This document shows, piece after piece, positions 25,893 to 41,699 of a stretch of 64,000 nucleotides of DNA (positions are counted from its first letter, which is position 1; each line of letters starts with the position of its first letter). A program made the position numbers and the translations under genes. Source of the stretch: Stercorarius parasiticus (lineage: Eukaryota > Chordata > Aves > Charadriiformes > Stercorariidae). The stretch is from positions 453,163 through 517,162 of the forward strand of contig VWZL01000265.1 of assembly GCA_013396915.1 (NCBI GenBank). The letters run 5' to 3'. The notes under the pieces are model-generated. The model worked only from the letters and a program-made list of their open reading frames with translations. It was not told where the DNA came from and made no database searches.

Positions 25893-28211
25893 TTACTCAG
25901 AGGCTCTAAGACCTTCCCAACAGTCTATTTGTGAAAACATGTTGATGGTCCCTTTTCTCTATAGCTAGTTCTAGTAGTTCACCTGTTTTTTGGTATCACT
26001 CCATAAAGCCCCTTTTTAACCCATGCAGTTGGTTAGCTTCAGGCTTGAGAGCAGTTCCGCTGCAGTCAATAGAATTATTCACATTCTCAAAGCTATGCAC
26101 AACCACAGCTTGTGAAAGGTCTGAGGGCCTCCCCGGCTCTGCTGGACACTGCAATAAAGCCGTATAATAAATCTGATTTCTAGGTCAGAACTTCTACAAG
26201 ACATTGTCTGATTTACCATCTGAGGTTTGGCATCTGGCACCCTTTTGTCTTTTCCTTCAAGTTTATTAAATTCAGTAAACAGCGAGAGAAAAAACTAAGT
26301 TTCCTGGTTTTAAAAGTTTGTAAATATTGAATTTGTCTGCCTTGGATAAAGGCAGCTTGTTAACCCATTTAGGGAAAAAAAAAAAAAAAAGAATACTGCA
26401 ACAAAGACCATAATGAGAATAATTCTTCTAGGCCAGCTTCCTCAATGACTATTTAATCAATGGCTGTGACACATTATTACAGTCATCATTAGAAAATGAA
26501 CCTCCTTTCACTGATACTCCGTGATGAGGAACAGCAGTGAAAAAAGGAGACAAACCCTTCTGTCCCACAGGGAATCTAAAGAGTAAGAAAGAAAACAGAA
26601 ATGTTAAATCTTTGCCTGCTGCCTTGTAAACAGAAGAAGTCTGGCAGCAAGCCCAGGAAACGCCTAATACAGTATGACAATGCAGAAAGACTGCATAAAC
26701 AGACCGGTCAGGTCACCACGACTCATACAGCCATAAGCTGTTGGGAAACGATGACAGAATTGAGCACATATCACATTTCAGTTTTATTTCAATTTTAAAC
26801 AGATTTTTGCATATATTTTTTAACATCTCAAAGTTTAATTCAGAAAATGAATATATGTGGAAATGGAAGATGGCATTTGGGTGCGATTCAAATAGATGTT
26901 CCTCACTGCAATGGAAATGACAGTAAGAAAAATAAGCTGTAGAAATATGCACAAGTTAAAGAGAGTTCCTACATATACCTATTTCTTAAAGCCTTTTGGT
27001 ACCGTAGGACTTTCTGGCAAGGTTTATTCACCAGTTTTTCCAAAGGGCAAAACTGATCTCTTTCTGCACAATCATATTTCAAGTATTGCACTGATTATGT
27101 GCAGCTATTTAGATATTGGATAATTACAGTTGAAAATGACTAGAATTCTGGAAATTTTGAATCATTTTGAATCACACTATACAATTCATCTGTTTATCTC
27201 TGTAACACAAAACACCCCAGAACAATCCTTTCCACAGTATTATCCACTACTTCAATAAGAGTAAATCATTTCAGTATATTAAACAGTGAAATTTAACATT
27301 ATGCTTCTCAATTTCAAGAGTTACGCAAAGAAACAACAGCCTTACTAAACATGGAATAAGTGGAAACTGGAAATGGATAATTAACAAGTGCAGCTCAAGA
27401 TACGACCACAATCCAGTGTGTCTGAAGAGGGAAAAAAAAAATAAATATTTTCAGTTACAAGGATTATATCTTTGCCCATAGGTGCATTAATCACAGCAGC
27501 TCAAAAGTCAGCATAACAGATTCTTTCCTTAAGTGGCATAACTGGGAAGCCTAATACAGAACCAAAAATAGCACCTGACTTCACACAGCCAACCTTCCAT
27601 CTTACCACTGAGTAGCTAGTCTAAAAATAACAGCTACTTGGTATTATGAAAGAACATTAAAAGCAAAAGTGTACATATAAGGACAGATAGCCAGCTCATC
27701 CAAGTCAGTAAAATCTTACGGATTTAATGACACCCTGTTCCACAACACAAATGCAGTTACAATATAAATTACACCTTCCCCCCACCCCCACTCCAAAAAA
27801 AATTACCCCTTCTGCACTATTATAGAAATTGGTGCCCTTACCTAAATTTGGAAAACATGGCATTCACACACTATGGAGAACTTAAAAAAATGAAATCATC
27901 TGGCCAAATATTCAATGTACTTTCATTTCTCTGATTGTTTAGATCAGAAGAGTTGCCGTGTCACGCAGTGATCATCTACTGCAATCCAAGGTTTCCACTG
28001 TTCGTGGGCAGACACTATATCCTGGAGAGGTTACAGAAGCAGCATTTCTTTGAATGAGAAATATTTTTCCATAGAAAAATATGAAATTCAAACTCAATGC
28101 TTGTGGCCAGTGCAGAAAGAATAAAAGGTAGAAATCTGGAAAGGTCCTTTGACAAACGGTACTAGTAAGTTTTCATGAATCTTTAAGCTTTAAATGGAAA
28201 TTTTAGTTTTA

Positions 28212-28393
28212 CACTGGAACAGGTTGCCCAGAGAGGTTGTAGATGCCCTATCCCTGGAAAAAATTCAAGGTCAGGTTGGATAAGGCTCTGAGCAACCTGA
28301 TCTTGTTGAAGATGACCCTGCTCATTGCAGGGGGGTTGGATTAGATGACCTTTAATGGTCCCTCCCAATCCAAACCATTCTGTAATCCTATGG
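28212..28393 (+). mobile_element. CR1 LINE 3' end fragment
   Basis: The fragment runs from cactggaacaggttgcccag through gatgccctatccctgg and gagcaacctgatcttgttga to gggttggattagatgacctt, ccaatccaaaccattctgta and a degraded tail. It is the same subgroup as the copy at 17729-17976. It lies in intron 2. Confidence 0.93.
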
Positions 28394-31300
28394 TTTTCCT
28401 ATGGCTTGAATTGCTCATGTAAGCAGCTGCCAAAACCAGGTTTCTGTTCGAATTCTATTAAAAAGAAAAATCAAATTAAGTAACTCTAAGACTCAAAATA
28501 TTAGTTGAAATGCATGACTCACTGCAATTTAATGTCATTATGTAGAGATATGAAAATCTATTGCTCGCTGAGTTCCTGTGTCAGGGTTTCAATCTTGTAC
28601 TCATTCAAAGCTGTTTCTCGCAGCACTGCCATAGGAGGGGGAAAAGTTTAGGAACCCTATACATTCAGGTGTCTCTATCAGTTCTGTCCCCTTCATATAT
28701 AGCACTTCACATAACAGGAAGTCTTGCTAGGACCCGTTGAGCTCCTTCCTTACAGACTAGAAGGATGCTTGTCACATGTATTTTAAATTTTGGATATTCC
28801 ACATTTTTAACCCTTAAATTACTTCATTTAATCTGCATTCTATCTGTTTCAGTACAACAACTGCACTTCCAACTAATCTTGCAGTTCTATTTTTATAACA
28901 TTAGCTTGTAGGTTTTGCAATGCTAATTGCTTGCCATACATTCAAAACAGCAGGCAGACCTTTCAAAGGTATTTGAATCCTGAAGTATCCTCCTCATTTA
29001 ATTGCAAATTGGAAATACAGAAACAAAATTAAGCTTATGGATGCTCTCTATTTGCCATTTCAAACAAGGATATTTCACAGATGAAATAACAGAAATGTAG
29101 CGTAAAAATACTACCATATATACCGTGAAGGTATTTGGGGCTCAGCAAATTAGCTTCCATGCTGTTTCCATCCTGTTTTGCCTGTCATGAGCTACTGAGG
29201 TCTGTTGAACTTGTATGCAACATCTGGAACAGTTATGCAGGGCTAGGGTCATCAAGTAAAAACAATAAGGATATATCCGATTAATTGAAAGATTAGATGC
29301 TCAAAAGGGTGAGAAAAATTACAGTAATACAGGAAACAGAAACTGTACTTTGTAACTGGCTTTTAGAGATCCAATTCAATTCCATTAGCTCCCAACTTCG
29401 AACAACATTATTTCTAAGCCTGTTGCTGCTGCTTCTGAATTGCTTTACTAAACAGATATAAACCACATTTGAAGATGTAGAAACATCCTTGATTTCATGT
29501 TCAGACATCAAACAGATTATGAAGAGAGTGGAAAAGTACCATTTTTAGGCACTGACCAAAGAACAGATGTATCAATACTGTTATACCAGAAGTCCTGCCA
29601 GAAAAAAGGTCTCTCTCCATCAGTTTCTCCTTAAAAAGAAAACCCAACAAAATCGCACACACGTTTCTTCCTTCATGTCTGAAAATGTCAGGTCTTCCTT
29701 CAAACAAATATCCACAAGTTTCAGGAAAAAAAAGCAAAACAGACACACGCCCCCAGAAGCACAGAACAAAGGCAACTGTGCCCCCCAAACTCTCCAGACC
29801 ACATTACAGGACAGAAAAGAAGTGCTAAGCCCCATTTCTCAGGCACTTGAGTTTTGCGGCATCTGCTGTAAAGCTTAGGTGAAGTGTTTTAGCTATCCTA
29901 TTTTAAAAGTCACACTGTATTGCACTTTTATTGCTATACTGCTATTAGCAGCTTGGAACTCGACTTTGGTGAGTTAAGCAGAGGATTTATGTGACTCTGT
30001 ACTTTTTTGGAGTTAAAGGCTGACTCAGTCTGGTGGGGTTTTTTTTAGGTAAAGTGTGAGTAAATTGGAAGGTGAAAAAGATCACACAGGGTAGGGTCAT
30101 AATTCAGCAGTAAACTACTAAATATTAAAATACCCTAAAGCAGTCTGGAGGACTTGTTTCTGCTGAGCCAGAACATCAGAAACACTGCTGAATATTGGAA
30201 GCATCTGGTAACATTATCTTGTTTTGTGGACCTCTATACCAATTATATGATAGGGGCTTTTGAAATGCATGAGAAAGATTATCCTATTTTGAGTTAATTA
30301 GTTCAGAATTCATTACTGGTATCTGGAAATAAATTTTCAGAGAGCAGGACCAATACATCATAGATTGTTACCGAAGATCATTTCGAAACCACTGGTTTTT
30401 ATTTTTTTGTTTTTGAAGAAACTTTGAAAATACATTCCAGGCTTCTTTATAGACACTGAACTATGAAGTGTAAAATGGAGCAAACACAATCTTCAAATCA
30501 TGACATCAACCACCGCGAAACTCAATACTGAAGGCCAGTTGCTCAAGGCTTTGCTACCCTCAGAAAACAATGCTGGCACTTCAAAAGAATTTTTCACTTT
30601 CTTCCACTTTCATTTGGCAATACTTGAATCAATACTTTTTTCCAAACACCCACCACTCACTGAAGAACAAATAAAAACCATATTTACTCCTGTAATACAA
30701 ACCTCTTCTGACTTTAGAATTACATAAGTGTGACGTTAGAATTACATAAACCTAATTTACATAGTGGAAGGCCCAATGCAAAATTTAGATTTGTATAATC
30801 TTGAGATTTTGGCTTACCAAATCTTTTCAGTGGTTTGGCTTAGTCTATTTTTCTAAAATTTTACTTGAGATAATTGTTGCTAAACTGCCAGTCTCCCAGG
30901 TTTGTGTTTTTCCCACAATAAAGTCAGAATTCACTAAATACATTATTTTATCTGAGGGCTGTTTATAACACTTTTTCCTTTATACAAAAAAACCACTTAG
31001 AATCATTAAGACATTCTTGAAAGCCATTTAAATATTATGAAAAATGCAAATTGGGATACATCTGTTAATTTCAAGTTGTTGGGTTTTTTTGTTTTGTTTT
31101 GATTTTTTTTTTAAATCACCAGATCATCAAGCATTTCATCATACTATGTCTTCACGACACTTAGGACCTCATGTATCAGACTTCATTATTTTCACTGCAT
31201 TGATCAAATTTTTTTTCCACATATAGAACACCAGCAAATGCAGCAGTAGAATCCCTTCACATTCCTAGTCATATTGTATACAAAGCTAGCCAGTCTGGAA

Positions 31301-34300
31301 ATCACTAGTCACCTACTGCTGGTTAAATAAACAAACACACACACAACAAGCAAAACCCAGTCTGCTTCAAGATAAAACTGAGACCAGGCTATGGAACTGG
31401 AACCAGAGTTATATATGGAGATATCATCATTTTTTTCCTCATTAAACACATATCAACAAGGGCAGTTAGGAGATAAATTTGTGCCTGCTAATGCCACTGT
31501 GCAATACTGCTTCTGTGGTTTGTTTTTTTTTCCATTTAATTAGTTTTCTTTAGCATTTGTAGATATCTATCATACCTGTTTTCAACTTTGATGAAAGCAG
31601 ATTTTTTTAAAAACAATACTTAAACTGCAAATACAGATAAAAATGTAAACTAAGTTACAGTTTACAACAAAACTGGGAACAGATGAGTGTTCCCAGCTGT
31701 AATATGTACACAGCTAGTGACATGGAGATCACCTCCAACGATACAGAGGATGCTCCCTGTGTTCTCGATCCTTAGCTAGTCTAGGGCAGCTAAAAATAAA
31801 AAATGCAACCCCAACAAGTGAATTGCCACATTATTCTGCACAGAATTGGAAGCTACTGTAGTTGCAACACCTCTTTGGCATCTCTTATGATGTTCCCATC
31901 ACAGCTCCCAACAAGTGGAATTAATCAAGCTCCAGCTCAGTCTGTCTGGATCTAAGCTGCAGTGCTGATGCCTTTGCTTAATGCTCCTTATTCCAGTTAA
32001 AAAGAATGGCATCAAGATGTTCAATCCGGATGAAAAATGTACCCATTTTTGCAGCTAATGGAAATATCTATGCAAATAATGTGTGAATCAGTGCATTATG
32101 TGTTTTTTCATTACCATTACCAGGATTAATTTGCAAAACAGAAAAAACTTCCAAATTCCCCCCTACTCCTTTTCCTAAAAAACAAAGCAAGCATTGTCCT
32201 CACTATGACTAAGCACACATAAGATCGTGGCATAAAGTGCTGAAAAGCGTATTTACAATAAGTCTTTAATTTATTCTGTAATAAGATAAAAATAGTGTTG
32301 AAGTTGGAGATGACAGTACCTGCATCTACATACAAGTTCTAAACTTGACTGTTAATACGGACTCCATCTTGTGCAGACAAATCCAGGGTAGCTTTAATCT
32401 AGCCATATTCAACACTAACAGTAGCAACACTCCAGCATAACATTTTGCAAAAGGGAGTCTGGCATCCTGGGTACCAACACCAGCAGCTGAGGCCTGGGCT
32501 GCTGCCAGTTCACTGCTGTTTGTATCAGAGCCAACTTAGAGCCACGCTGCAATTGCACCTATTCACTGTCAAGTGACCCTTCTGGAACTGAAATGTGTTA
32601 TTAAACTCACCCCGGCTCCATGCAGAAGAGATGTTTGTAGTACAGACAGCTCCACGGCCTGCATCTGGGTACACAACTGCCCAGAAATGCACATTGTACA
32701 CTAGAGTCTGCTTGCAGTACAAGGGAATAAAAGGAGTATGAGCAGCCTCTTAATATCACAAACACACCTTGCAACTAGCAGCAGCACCAGGGAGTGCTAT
32801 GTAGTAGCGCATCAAAAGCGGATACTGCATCTGCTCAGAATTACACAGGCTTCGAAGCAAACACTGCAGCAGGTTATCATTGTCACACACTTCTGAATAC
32901 ACAAAAAAGATGGCACCATTCCTCCAGTTTTCTCCAGTCAGGTCAATATTTTATTTGCTCCATCCCCAAAAAGTAGACAATGTCTGGAGAAGCATCCAAA
33001 TTTAAGAAACGCATAGTGTGATTGGTCTTTTTAATTCCTGCTGACGTCCATTACATGTATGGCTTAACATACATTTAGTTGTCCGATCCTGAACAAGCAG
33101 ATTTAAAAATAAATTAAAAATTCTCATTTGACTAATATTTTGTAGATACCTTGTGTCAGAAACACCTGAATTTTTGTCATTCTCTTCCTCCTTAGACTAC
33201 AAGAATCTTACATTCTCCAAGAGCAGAAAATGCTTCCTCAGGCATGATTTCTGACATTCTCTTCAAATGCTGAAATATCGCCGGAGTCGTGAGCTAACAT
33301 AAACCATAAAAGGGTAAAGCAGGCACCTAAAAAAACCGCATCAGGATATCATAATTGAATCTCACATACCAGTTATACTAACAGATTCACTTTACACCTC
33401 CCGCTCTTGCAGTTCCTCCCATTGAGAGAATTTCTGTCCATACTGGACTCCTGGTTAGAATTTCAACCACTCCTACACTTATTTACAGCAGTATTAGCCT
33501 TAATCCAATTAGTCACTATTGCTAAAGCAGGAGAACAGTTCTGGCAACTACTCCTTCATTATGAGGTTATTGGTGTCCTTATTTCTACTCTCAAGGTCTA
33601 AGGCTTTTGCAGATATTCCCCAGTGCTTAAAGAGCTTCCTAAGCAGCTTCTGGGAACATATGTTGTTTTTACTAGCTCTGGGTAGAGTTTCACTATGTGT
33701 GCCAAGCAGACCTCAGTGGGGCCCTGTCAGTGATCAACTGATTTAGTGTTCAAAATTAGAACCCAAGCCCAGCTACTTGTGGCAGATCCGCTGCATGAGT
33801 CTTTATTCTTATCTGCATTCAGCATATCCCATCATAGTTAACTTGATTTTACCTACCCTGACATTTTCTCTACTGGTACATTGAAATGGACTGGCACTAC
33901 AGCACACTCTGTACAGTGCATTACAATGGGCTGGCACGTATCTGTCTGACTTGCAAAGTCTTCCCCAAACAAGAAGCTCTCTTAGAAGCTGCCTTAAAGA
34001 AAACGCCTAGAGATAGGATTCTTATTGATACAAACGGTCTATTCGACATCAACAACAGTATTTTTCAATTCAGTTGCAAGTGGAAATTCTGAGGGATAAT
34101 AGGCAGCATGGCTCATTTATTCCCAAAATAAGGGTATAACACTAAAAGGTTTTCTAGAAAGCATATACTGGATCAGCGGAATATTTTTTTTCCCTTTTTC
34201 TGAGCCTCCCTAGAAATACTTCTAGTGTGGATGCAGATCCCCAAGAAGAGAATTTAAAATTATCAGCTGTTACTTTACTATTCCTAATTAGCTTTTAGAA

Positions 34301-37300
34301 ACCATCTGTTTTCTATGAACACCATGTTGAAACTGCTGCTTAGAATACTGTATGGAAAAGTTAACTGCAACTTCAGGAATCCGTGGTTCACACTGCATCT
34401 GCTAAGTATTCTATAGATCTTTCCCTGACAGGCTTTTCTTGTGGAAAGGGGACCATAGCAGTATTTTTTGTTATAAAAATCTTTTGTTACTACTCTAAAA
34501 AAAAATCCTTTGAAATTGTTATACAAATATTTACATTCAATACATGGCAGTTACATAATGGTGCCTTTAAAGGAGTGAGAACTATTAATAAATGCGGGAG
34601 GAACTCAGTCATCCTGAAATCTGTTTACAGACAAAGGACTGAATGCAGCTTTCTTCAGAGCTGTATTAAAGTCACAAACTGATTTTTATGATTCATTTAT
34701 TGCATTTAAGACCCAGATCAAACAAAACATGACAGCTCAGAACCTGCAAGTGAGCAATGATCAGATTCTCTGGACTTGTGCTGATTTTTCTCAAGTCAGT
34801 ACCTATCCTGAAAGTCTATGTGGAGAATGCTCTGAAAGGTACAGTATGAAGTGCCTGCAGTACAAAACCCAAGTTCAGTGAAAGTTCTTTGTTCTCCTGG
34901 GAAGATTCTTTTCTCCGATTTGGTTGACTTGTTTGTATAACTCTAAAAAGAGTAGGCTTTAAAAAACCCACTTCAATTCACAGGAGTGCAATCTGTCCCT
35001 ACACACGGTTTCTCTTAATATGCTTCATATTTAATTAAGTACCGTCAACCCAAATTTAAGTTTACACACAGACCACAGAAACGTTCAAGCATTGCCCTAT
35101 GCATCAGCGAGTTACTACTGCAAGAAGTATACCCAGGGAAGTAAAAAGCAGGGAGACTCAGCAAGAATGGAAAAGTGGCAAAATTTACAAATATAACGAT
35201 TAGGAAAATAACACTATTTAAAACATGTATGTTTCATCTCCCTCCAAGTTTATATTAGAGATGGAAAAGCAAAAGTTTAAAACATTTTTATAAAGAGATG
35301 AAGCATCTTATGGCTTTTTAGCAAGTGCAGAAGTTAGAAAAGTAAATCATATTAATTTTAATGCCTCATAGGCTATATGCAAATGTGTCCATCCATAGTC
35401 CCTAACTGTGACACCCTCTTGGCCATGCACTTTAGAAAGTATTCCAGTCATTTGCCAACTCAGAGATTTCATTGACATACCTTCTCTGGCACACACTAAC
35501 ATTACTGATGGTAGAAAGGAGAAAAAAAAAAAAAGGGCAAAAAAGCAAATGAAATCACTCAAGGGATTTCCAAGGCAATCTTAATACAAGACAATAGTAG
35601 AAGCAAAGCAAGCAAAAGAAATGTAAATCAAATCCCATCAGAGAGGTGATGGAGAAGGGTCACAGTGAATTAGAGGAAGGCAGACATCAAGTTTCTGCTA
35701 AAGAAGTGATGCAGAACAAGTCATTTGCAACCAGCAATTTTATAATCAGAGTTTTACAAATGAATAGCTTGTCAAGTGCTACCGACTTCAAGCATACCTA
35801 TGCACTAGTGAAAATATGCAGGTATTTTGGAAAACTAATTTCTCAGAACTCAGATTTTGCCCTGAGAAATTAATTTTTAAAATAGTTGGAAATGCGTTCA
35901 TGAGTTTGGAGATTTTAACTATAACCTAATATATCAAATTCTAAGAACTGTCAGCCAGATTTAAGCATCAAAGAATCTAGTCTAGTAGAATATTAGAAGT
36001 GAACAATGTGTTTAATTTTTTGATACAAGTTCAGAAAACAATTTTATTCATGTATTTTACAAAATAGACAAACTCAGCATATATATGGTAAAGAATGCCA
36101 CTGATAAAAGTCACTTTTCTCACTGAAACCTGGTAACACACTATTAGAGTTATCTTGTTAATATTCCATTTCACAGAAAACCTGCACTTTCTTTTATAGC
36201 AAATGACAATTCAAAGAACACTGTGATAGAATAAGACAAAATTATAATTTGTTCCCTGCCAACTGAGGACAGTTTACAGATAAGGTCCTTTCACAAACAT
36301 TCAGGTGTCACACACACAATATCTAGCCCTTAGCTAAAAAATAAGATTTTTTGAGTATGCTAGTCCAACTAAAAATGACTCACAGTATGAGGGAGGATGA
36401 ATCATCTAAAACATTTTGAGATTAATTATATATGGATATATAAAACACAGAGGAAAAAAAAATAAGGTCACAAAGAGCCTCTGACTACAGCCTCATCCCT
36501 AACAAAGTCAATTTACAGAGGAGGTATTAATATTTATTTCTTACATCACACGTGACAATGCTTTTTTAGTTCAGTCCAAAGTAAATTTTGAACTTCACAT
36601 AACCTTTTTTTCCACCATAAAAAAGAGGAAGTGTTGTAATTCTTACTTAGTGTACTAGCGTACTAACAAATATTCATAGTTGGGTCTGCATGTGAAAATA
36701 CTAGATGCCAGCTTTCCTCCTCCATCCTTCTCCAATATTTACAGCAACAAAGCATTTTTGTTCAGAGCAATGAGAATTTCAGCAATATGTCCTGTTGCCA
36801 GGATCTGTATCAATTCCCATTCGCTTCAGAGAGAAAGAGGAAACACAGAATTTACAATTTTAGAAAAATTTTGGGAAAAGGAAAAGAAAAAGATTCCATT
36901 TAAAAGATAGATACATTTCTATCTATCAGGCAAAACAAGCCAGAAGACAGGCATATTTTTCCTCTAAGACACTTGTTATTTCAAGAAAATTTCAACAATA
37001 AACTGTGCTACAGATGAAGAGGAAAAAAATGAAACACAAACCACACTAAAAGATTTGCAAGTCATTTCAGATATATGCTGCAAATTTGAGAGCAGTGAAA
37101 CACTGGGGAGTCATATTTAGCAGAAATATCCAACGTCCTATTCTCACAGTTTTTCCACTGTCCAGAAGAAATATACCTCAATGCGTACTGAGCATTTGTG
37201 TCCAAACACTTGAGAACAGCCAGAGCAGGTATGCATCTCATTTTCCTCAGCTTACCAGTTGACATTTTTAAATTATAATTTATCTTTTGCAACCAGAAGA

Positions 37301-40300
37301 GTAAGTCGAAAATGGTTGGTACGTTACAGCAACATTCTCCATAGGATAGTATCATGGACTGTCCTGTTTCCTCTCTTAAGGGAGGCTTTTGATAAACAAA
37401 TGATGCCCTCCATCCCAACCATCAAGTGAAGACCCTGGTGACAGAGTTAACACAATGAAAGCTGCTTTTATTCCTTATTTAAGAATCCTAATTTAAGCAC
37501 GATGGATAAACTCAAGTTTTCAATTTCAGATAAGCATTTAGGCACTACCAGGCTTGCATCTACCTCCCAATAGATAAAGAAAGAAGGTCTAGGATGTGAC
37601 ACAAGGATCCTCCCCGATATGTGAGCGTGAAGTAGAAATCTTGGAGGCCTGGCTATTAATAGGTTTGGAGCCCCTCTTCATTCTGGAAACGTGCTGGGTT
37701 CTGAATTGATAAAAATCCCTCGACAGTTTTTTGCCACTAACACATGAGCAGTGGAGTAGTTTTACATACCTTGACTTAGGAGTACTTATACAAGGAATGC
37801 ATTAGACTAAGGAGGATTAAGAAAAACTAGAGCAAACAAAAGAGGTGTAGCTGGATGGCACTGTGCTCTGGCTGTTCCCTCTCCAATCAGACGTAGCTCA
37901 GTAAAAGTCCAAATAGCTGTGAGGCCATCTTTCATTTCTGTAATGAGTATTGGAGTAAAGAATGAAAAAACGGTCACCCTAACAGTTCAGATGTCCAACA
38001 GAACTTCAAAATTGTTTTTTTTTCCCCCCTCACACAGAGATAGAATTAAACACTGAGTTTATAAAATACATCACCATTCTACCTGTTCTCACTAGAAAAC
38101 TACATTCATTAAATTAGGTCATCAGAGACTGAAGGTTTTATGCATTGTGATCTGGCCTTATAGACAATATTTGGCTAATCATATTCTAATAGCTTCAAAG
38201 CTAGAGGTGCTTCTCTTTTTATTAAACAGCAATCAGGCTGAATTCTCAGACAAAACCTTCCCCCATGCTTGATAACTTATACTAGTCTTTACCTCCAAAA
38301 AACTCCATATAGATCTTATTTCTTACTAAAGACTGGGACAGAGAATTCCTGAAAGCCTCAGGTAAGAAAGACTAAGAAAGGTGCCGAACTCCTAACCATT
38401 TTTAGATACATAATGTCTCAGTGCTTCTGATAATTTTCTGCTCATGTCTTTTGATTTGTATTGGAATAAACAAAATGGTATTTGGTAGGTCTTTTTTATC
38501 TCCATTGATATATGTGCAGTGTCAATCATACTTTGTTACATAGGTCTTAAATGAAGATGAAAAATTTCCTTTAAAAAAGAAAAAACGTTCATCTGTCTAA
38601 TCTGCACTTCTCTACATGAAGTTTTTGACAATAGTTACACGATATTATGACCAGTGAACACTCCTAATACTAGGATATTACTGTGATACCCTGTGCCATG
38701 TATCAATAAATAAAACACCAAATAAATAGGAACAAATAAATATTTAAGAACATGGCATAGACAGCGTATTTGCACAACAGAAGAAACTGATTGTTCACTT
38801 TGTAAACAAGAAAAGTGCTACAAGAAGACTGAATTTCACTGCGTGCAGTGAAAACACTGAGTATCACTCCTTCCCATGAAAAGCTTACTAACTTCAAGCC
38901 ACAAACAGGGTCATTGTTCCATTTAAATGCTGGGAAGCTCTTTGCTTTTAAAAGTTGGCTTGTGTTGCTATTACTTTAACATTACTTTACCTTCTGAGTC
39001 TTCAGACTACTGTGTTTAAAGGTTCATTGCAAATTAATCATCTATCAATATTTTAAACGTTAAAGATGAATATTCCCTTTCCTCTCGCTGACAAACTGTT
39101 TCATGTTTCCTGCCATTAATTTATTATGGAAGAGAACGCCATATTTCTTAATAACTGGTACAAATCTAGAAGTTCATATTTTAAGATTTCAGTATTTTTG
39201 CCTCTACAGACTTAAGAGATGCTGACAATCTGATTACAGTCAGCCAAGAAGCAGCTACTGTAACAGGTCCATCAACATGACAACCTGAAAGACAGATCTT
39301 AAAACTAGAAAGCCTGCTTATACACTGTGTTATGAACAGGAATGGAGAAAATTCAACCTTGAAACCCTTCTGTATGTGGTTGGTAAACAGCTTTACACTG
39401 TAAGGTGTAACAGGCTTCCTAAAGAAAAGTTTTTATGTTTAAATGTGATAATGCAAGAATTGTTTACCGAAGTAACATAGGGTAATTTAATTACAGTAAA
39501 AAAAAATTCAGAGATCTCAAAGTAATGAGGAACCTGCAACACAAATCCTAATCTGGCATATGACAGCTGCAGAATGAATTCAAAAGATTTTTACCAGACT
39601 AATTATCTGTTAATGGCCAGGCTCAGCGGGACACAACAAATTCCCAAGGTTTAGTTTCCAAGTCATGTGATTCGATCTTTAGCATGGCAGATGGCAGACA
39701 ATGACTGCATACCACTCTTTTATTCCAAGAGCTACACACACCATTTCTGTAACCCAGCACTGAAATTATTATAACCATACACCAACAAAGATACAACGTT
39801 ACCACTGGTGACACCACTATTTTTGCAGTGATTGTTTCCCACACTGTGCAGCATGTCATTTTTATTAAGTGCTGTCAGGTCTTTGTGTGCACAGACAAAA
39901 ATTGAAAACCCAGTAGGATTTATTCTCTCTATAGATCCACAAAGACTCCAGCAAGTTGGATGTCACTTTTAACAGAACACACATGCTTGCCTCTAGGTAG
40001 AATATCAGCAATTTTTTTCAGTTGCCATGCTGTAATTGAAAAGTGCTGACTTCAAATCAGGGTCTAATTTTGTATTCGTTTTGATAAATACTCTATTATT
40101 TTAATATCCCACTTCACCAATCTGTTGGTTTGATGGCAGTGGGTATTACTAATTACGTATCTAAACCTTACCTTGCTGAAAAAGATTAAATTCACTCCCA
40201 GTGGACCCCAGCCATTACATTCTCAGTAATGTTACACCACATCCCCAAAACTAGAATTATGTACCTTTGTGGGGAGGAATGAGATGTACATTCTCTACTT

Positions 40301-41699
40301 TATCTATACTACATTTTGGGTTATTGATCTACAGAAAGTAAAAATAATATTCAGGGGGTCCCCTGTCCCCACCCCCACTAGAAATTCTAAAGACCTTTGT
40401 TCCAGACAGCCAAGTTTTCCAGTGCTAGACTGTAGACATTTCAATGTGGCATGACCTTTATTTTTTGCATATGCAAAAAAGCTGAAGAGCTTCCTCAGCA
40501 TTATTGTTCACTGCCAGTTTAAAACACTCTTCTGAGATAACTCACCAGATGATTGAGGTTCTGTTGCTTTTTTAATACTTTTTCTGTAGCACCTTAAGTA
40601 TTTGTTACTTTTAAACAAAATCCTTACCATAGTGCCTTTTCTTTTTTCCTCAAAATGGTAACTGGACTGGTACTATGATCCTGTGACAACTGCGATAAAA
40701 ATTGTACATACTACTAGGGTAAATCCTAAACCACATATTATCTGCCTGTGGCCTTTAAACCACTCCATGTAATGAAAATGCTTTAGCAAGTGTTCCATGA
40801 CAAGATTTGTAGTTGGAAAAAGATCTCTGTATTTTCATATTTAGGGTATTTTTCAGATCCCTGCATCTATGACAGGGCAGTAATTTCAGGTTGGTTTCAG
40901 ATAACACTTCCTTCCATAAATAACTACAGATGGGAATATTTCTATGTCCACGGACAGAGGCCAGAATTATCTCCTCTGCTTGAGTACACTATTTCCTCCT
41001 TTCTTCTAGCAATAAATAACCACGGCTTCTAGTTCTGAGCATACTGACTGAAAGTCTGAACAAAAACCACCACGTAGCAGTGTCCATGGATGAATTCATT
41101 TCCCTGTCATAAAGACTTCCTCAAGATTAGGGCCCCTTTAATTCCTTTATTTTCTTTAGACTTGCAAGATATGTATCCCACACTGACTAGACAGACATCT
41201 TTCCACAATTGTTCTCTGAAACAATTCTAGCCTCTTCTATCCCAACTTCCCGTAAATCACTTTTTATATCAAATATTAGAAGAAGTTTGCTAGCAATTGG
41301 GATAAAGCTTACTCTAACTGTAAAACCTACTGTATGAATTCTCTGTGGGATGCAAGTGTGTATACATGCACATTTTAATGTTAACTGGCATTCAGATTTT
41401 CGTTATTTTATCTCTAGCTCAACAGCTCTTCCAAAGTTGTAAACAGACGTTAGTTGCAAAAAACACTCCAAACAAAAAGTTTTCAGAAACCTCAGAGACT
41501 GTTAGACCCCATTTACCTGCTCCAACGAAAATCACCTCTTCATTCATCTTAATTTTACAGTGACTACTTACCACTGAGTTCCACTGGACCTGACTAACTT
41601 TAAGCCTATTATTTCTTTTCTTATACACAGGGAAGACACAGAAGCCATTTCCTTTTTCTTTGCTGATAGTTTTTTTTGTTCATAACCCCTGAAAACTTG

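Noticed and set aside
30714..30748. Repeated ttagaattacataa word
   Set aside because: A 14-base word seen twice 21 bases apart in AT-rich DNA; too short to mean more than a small slip duplication.
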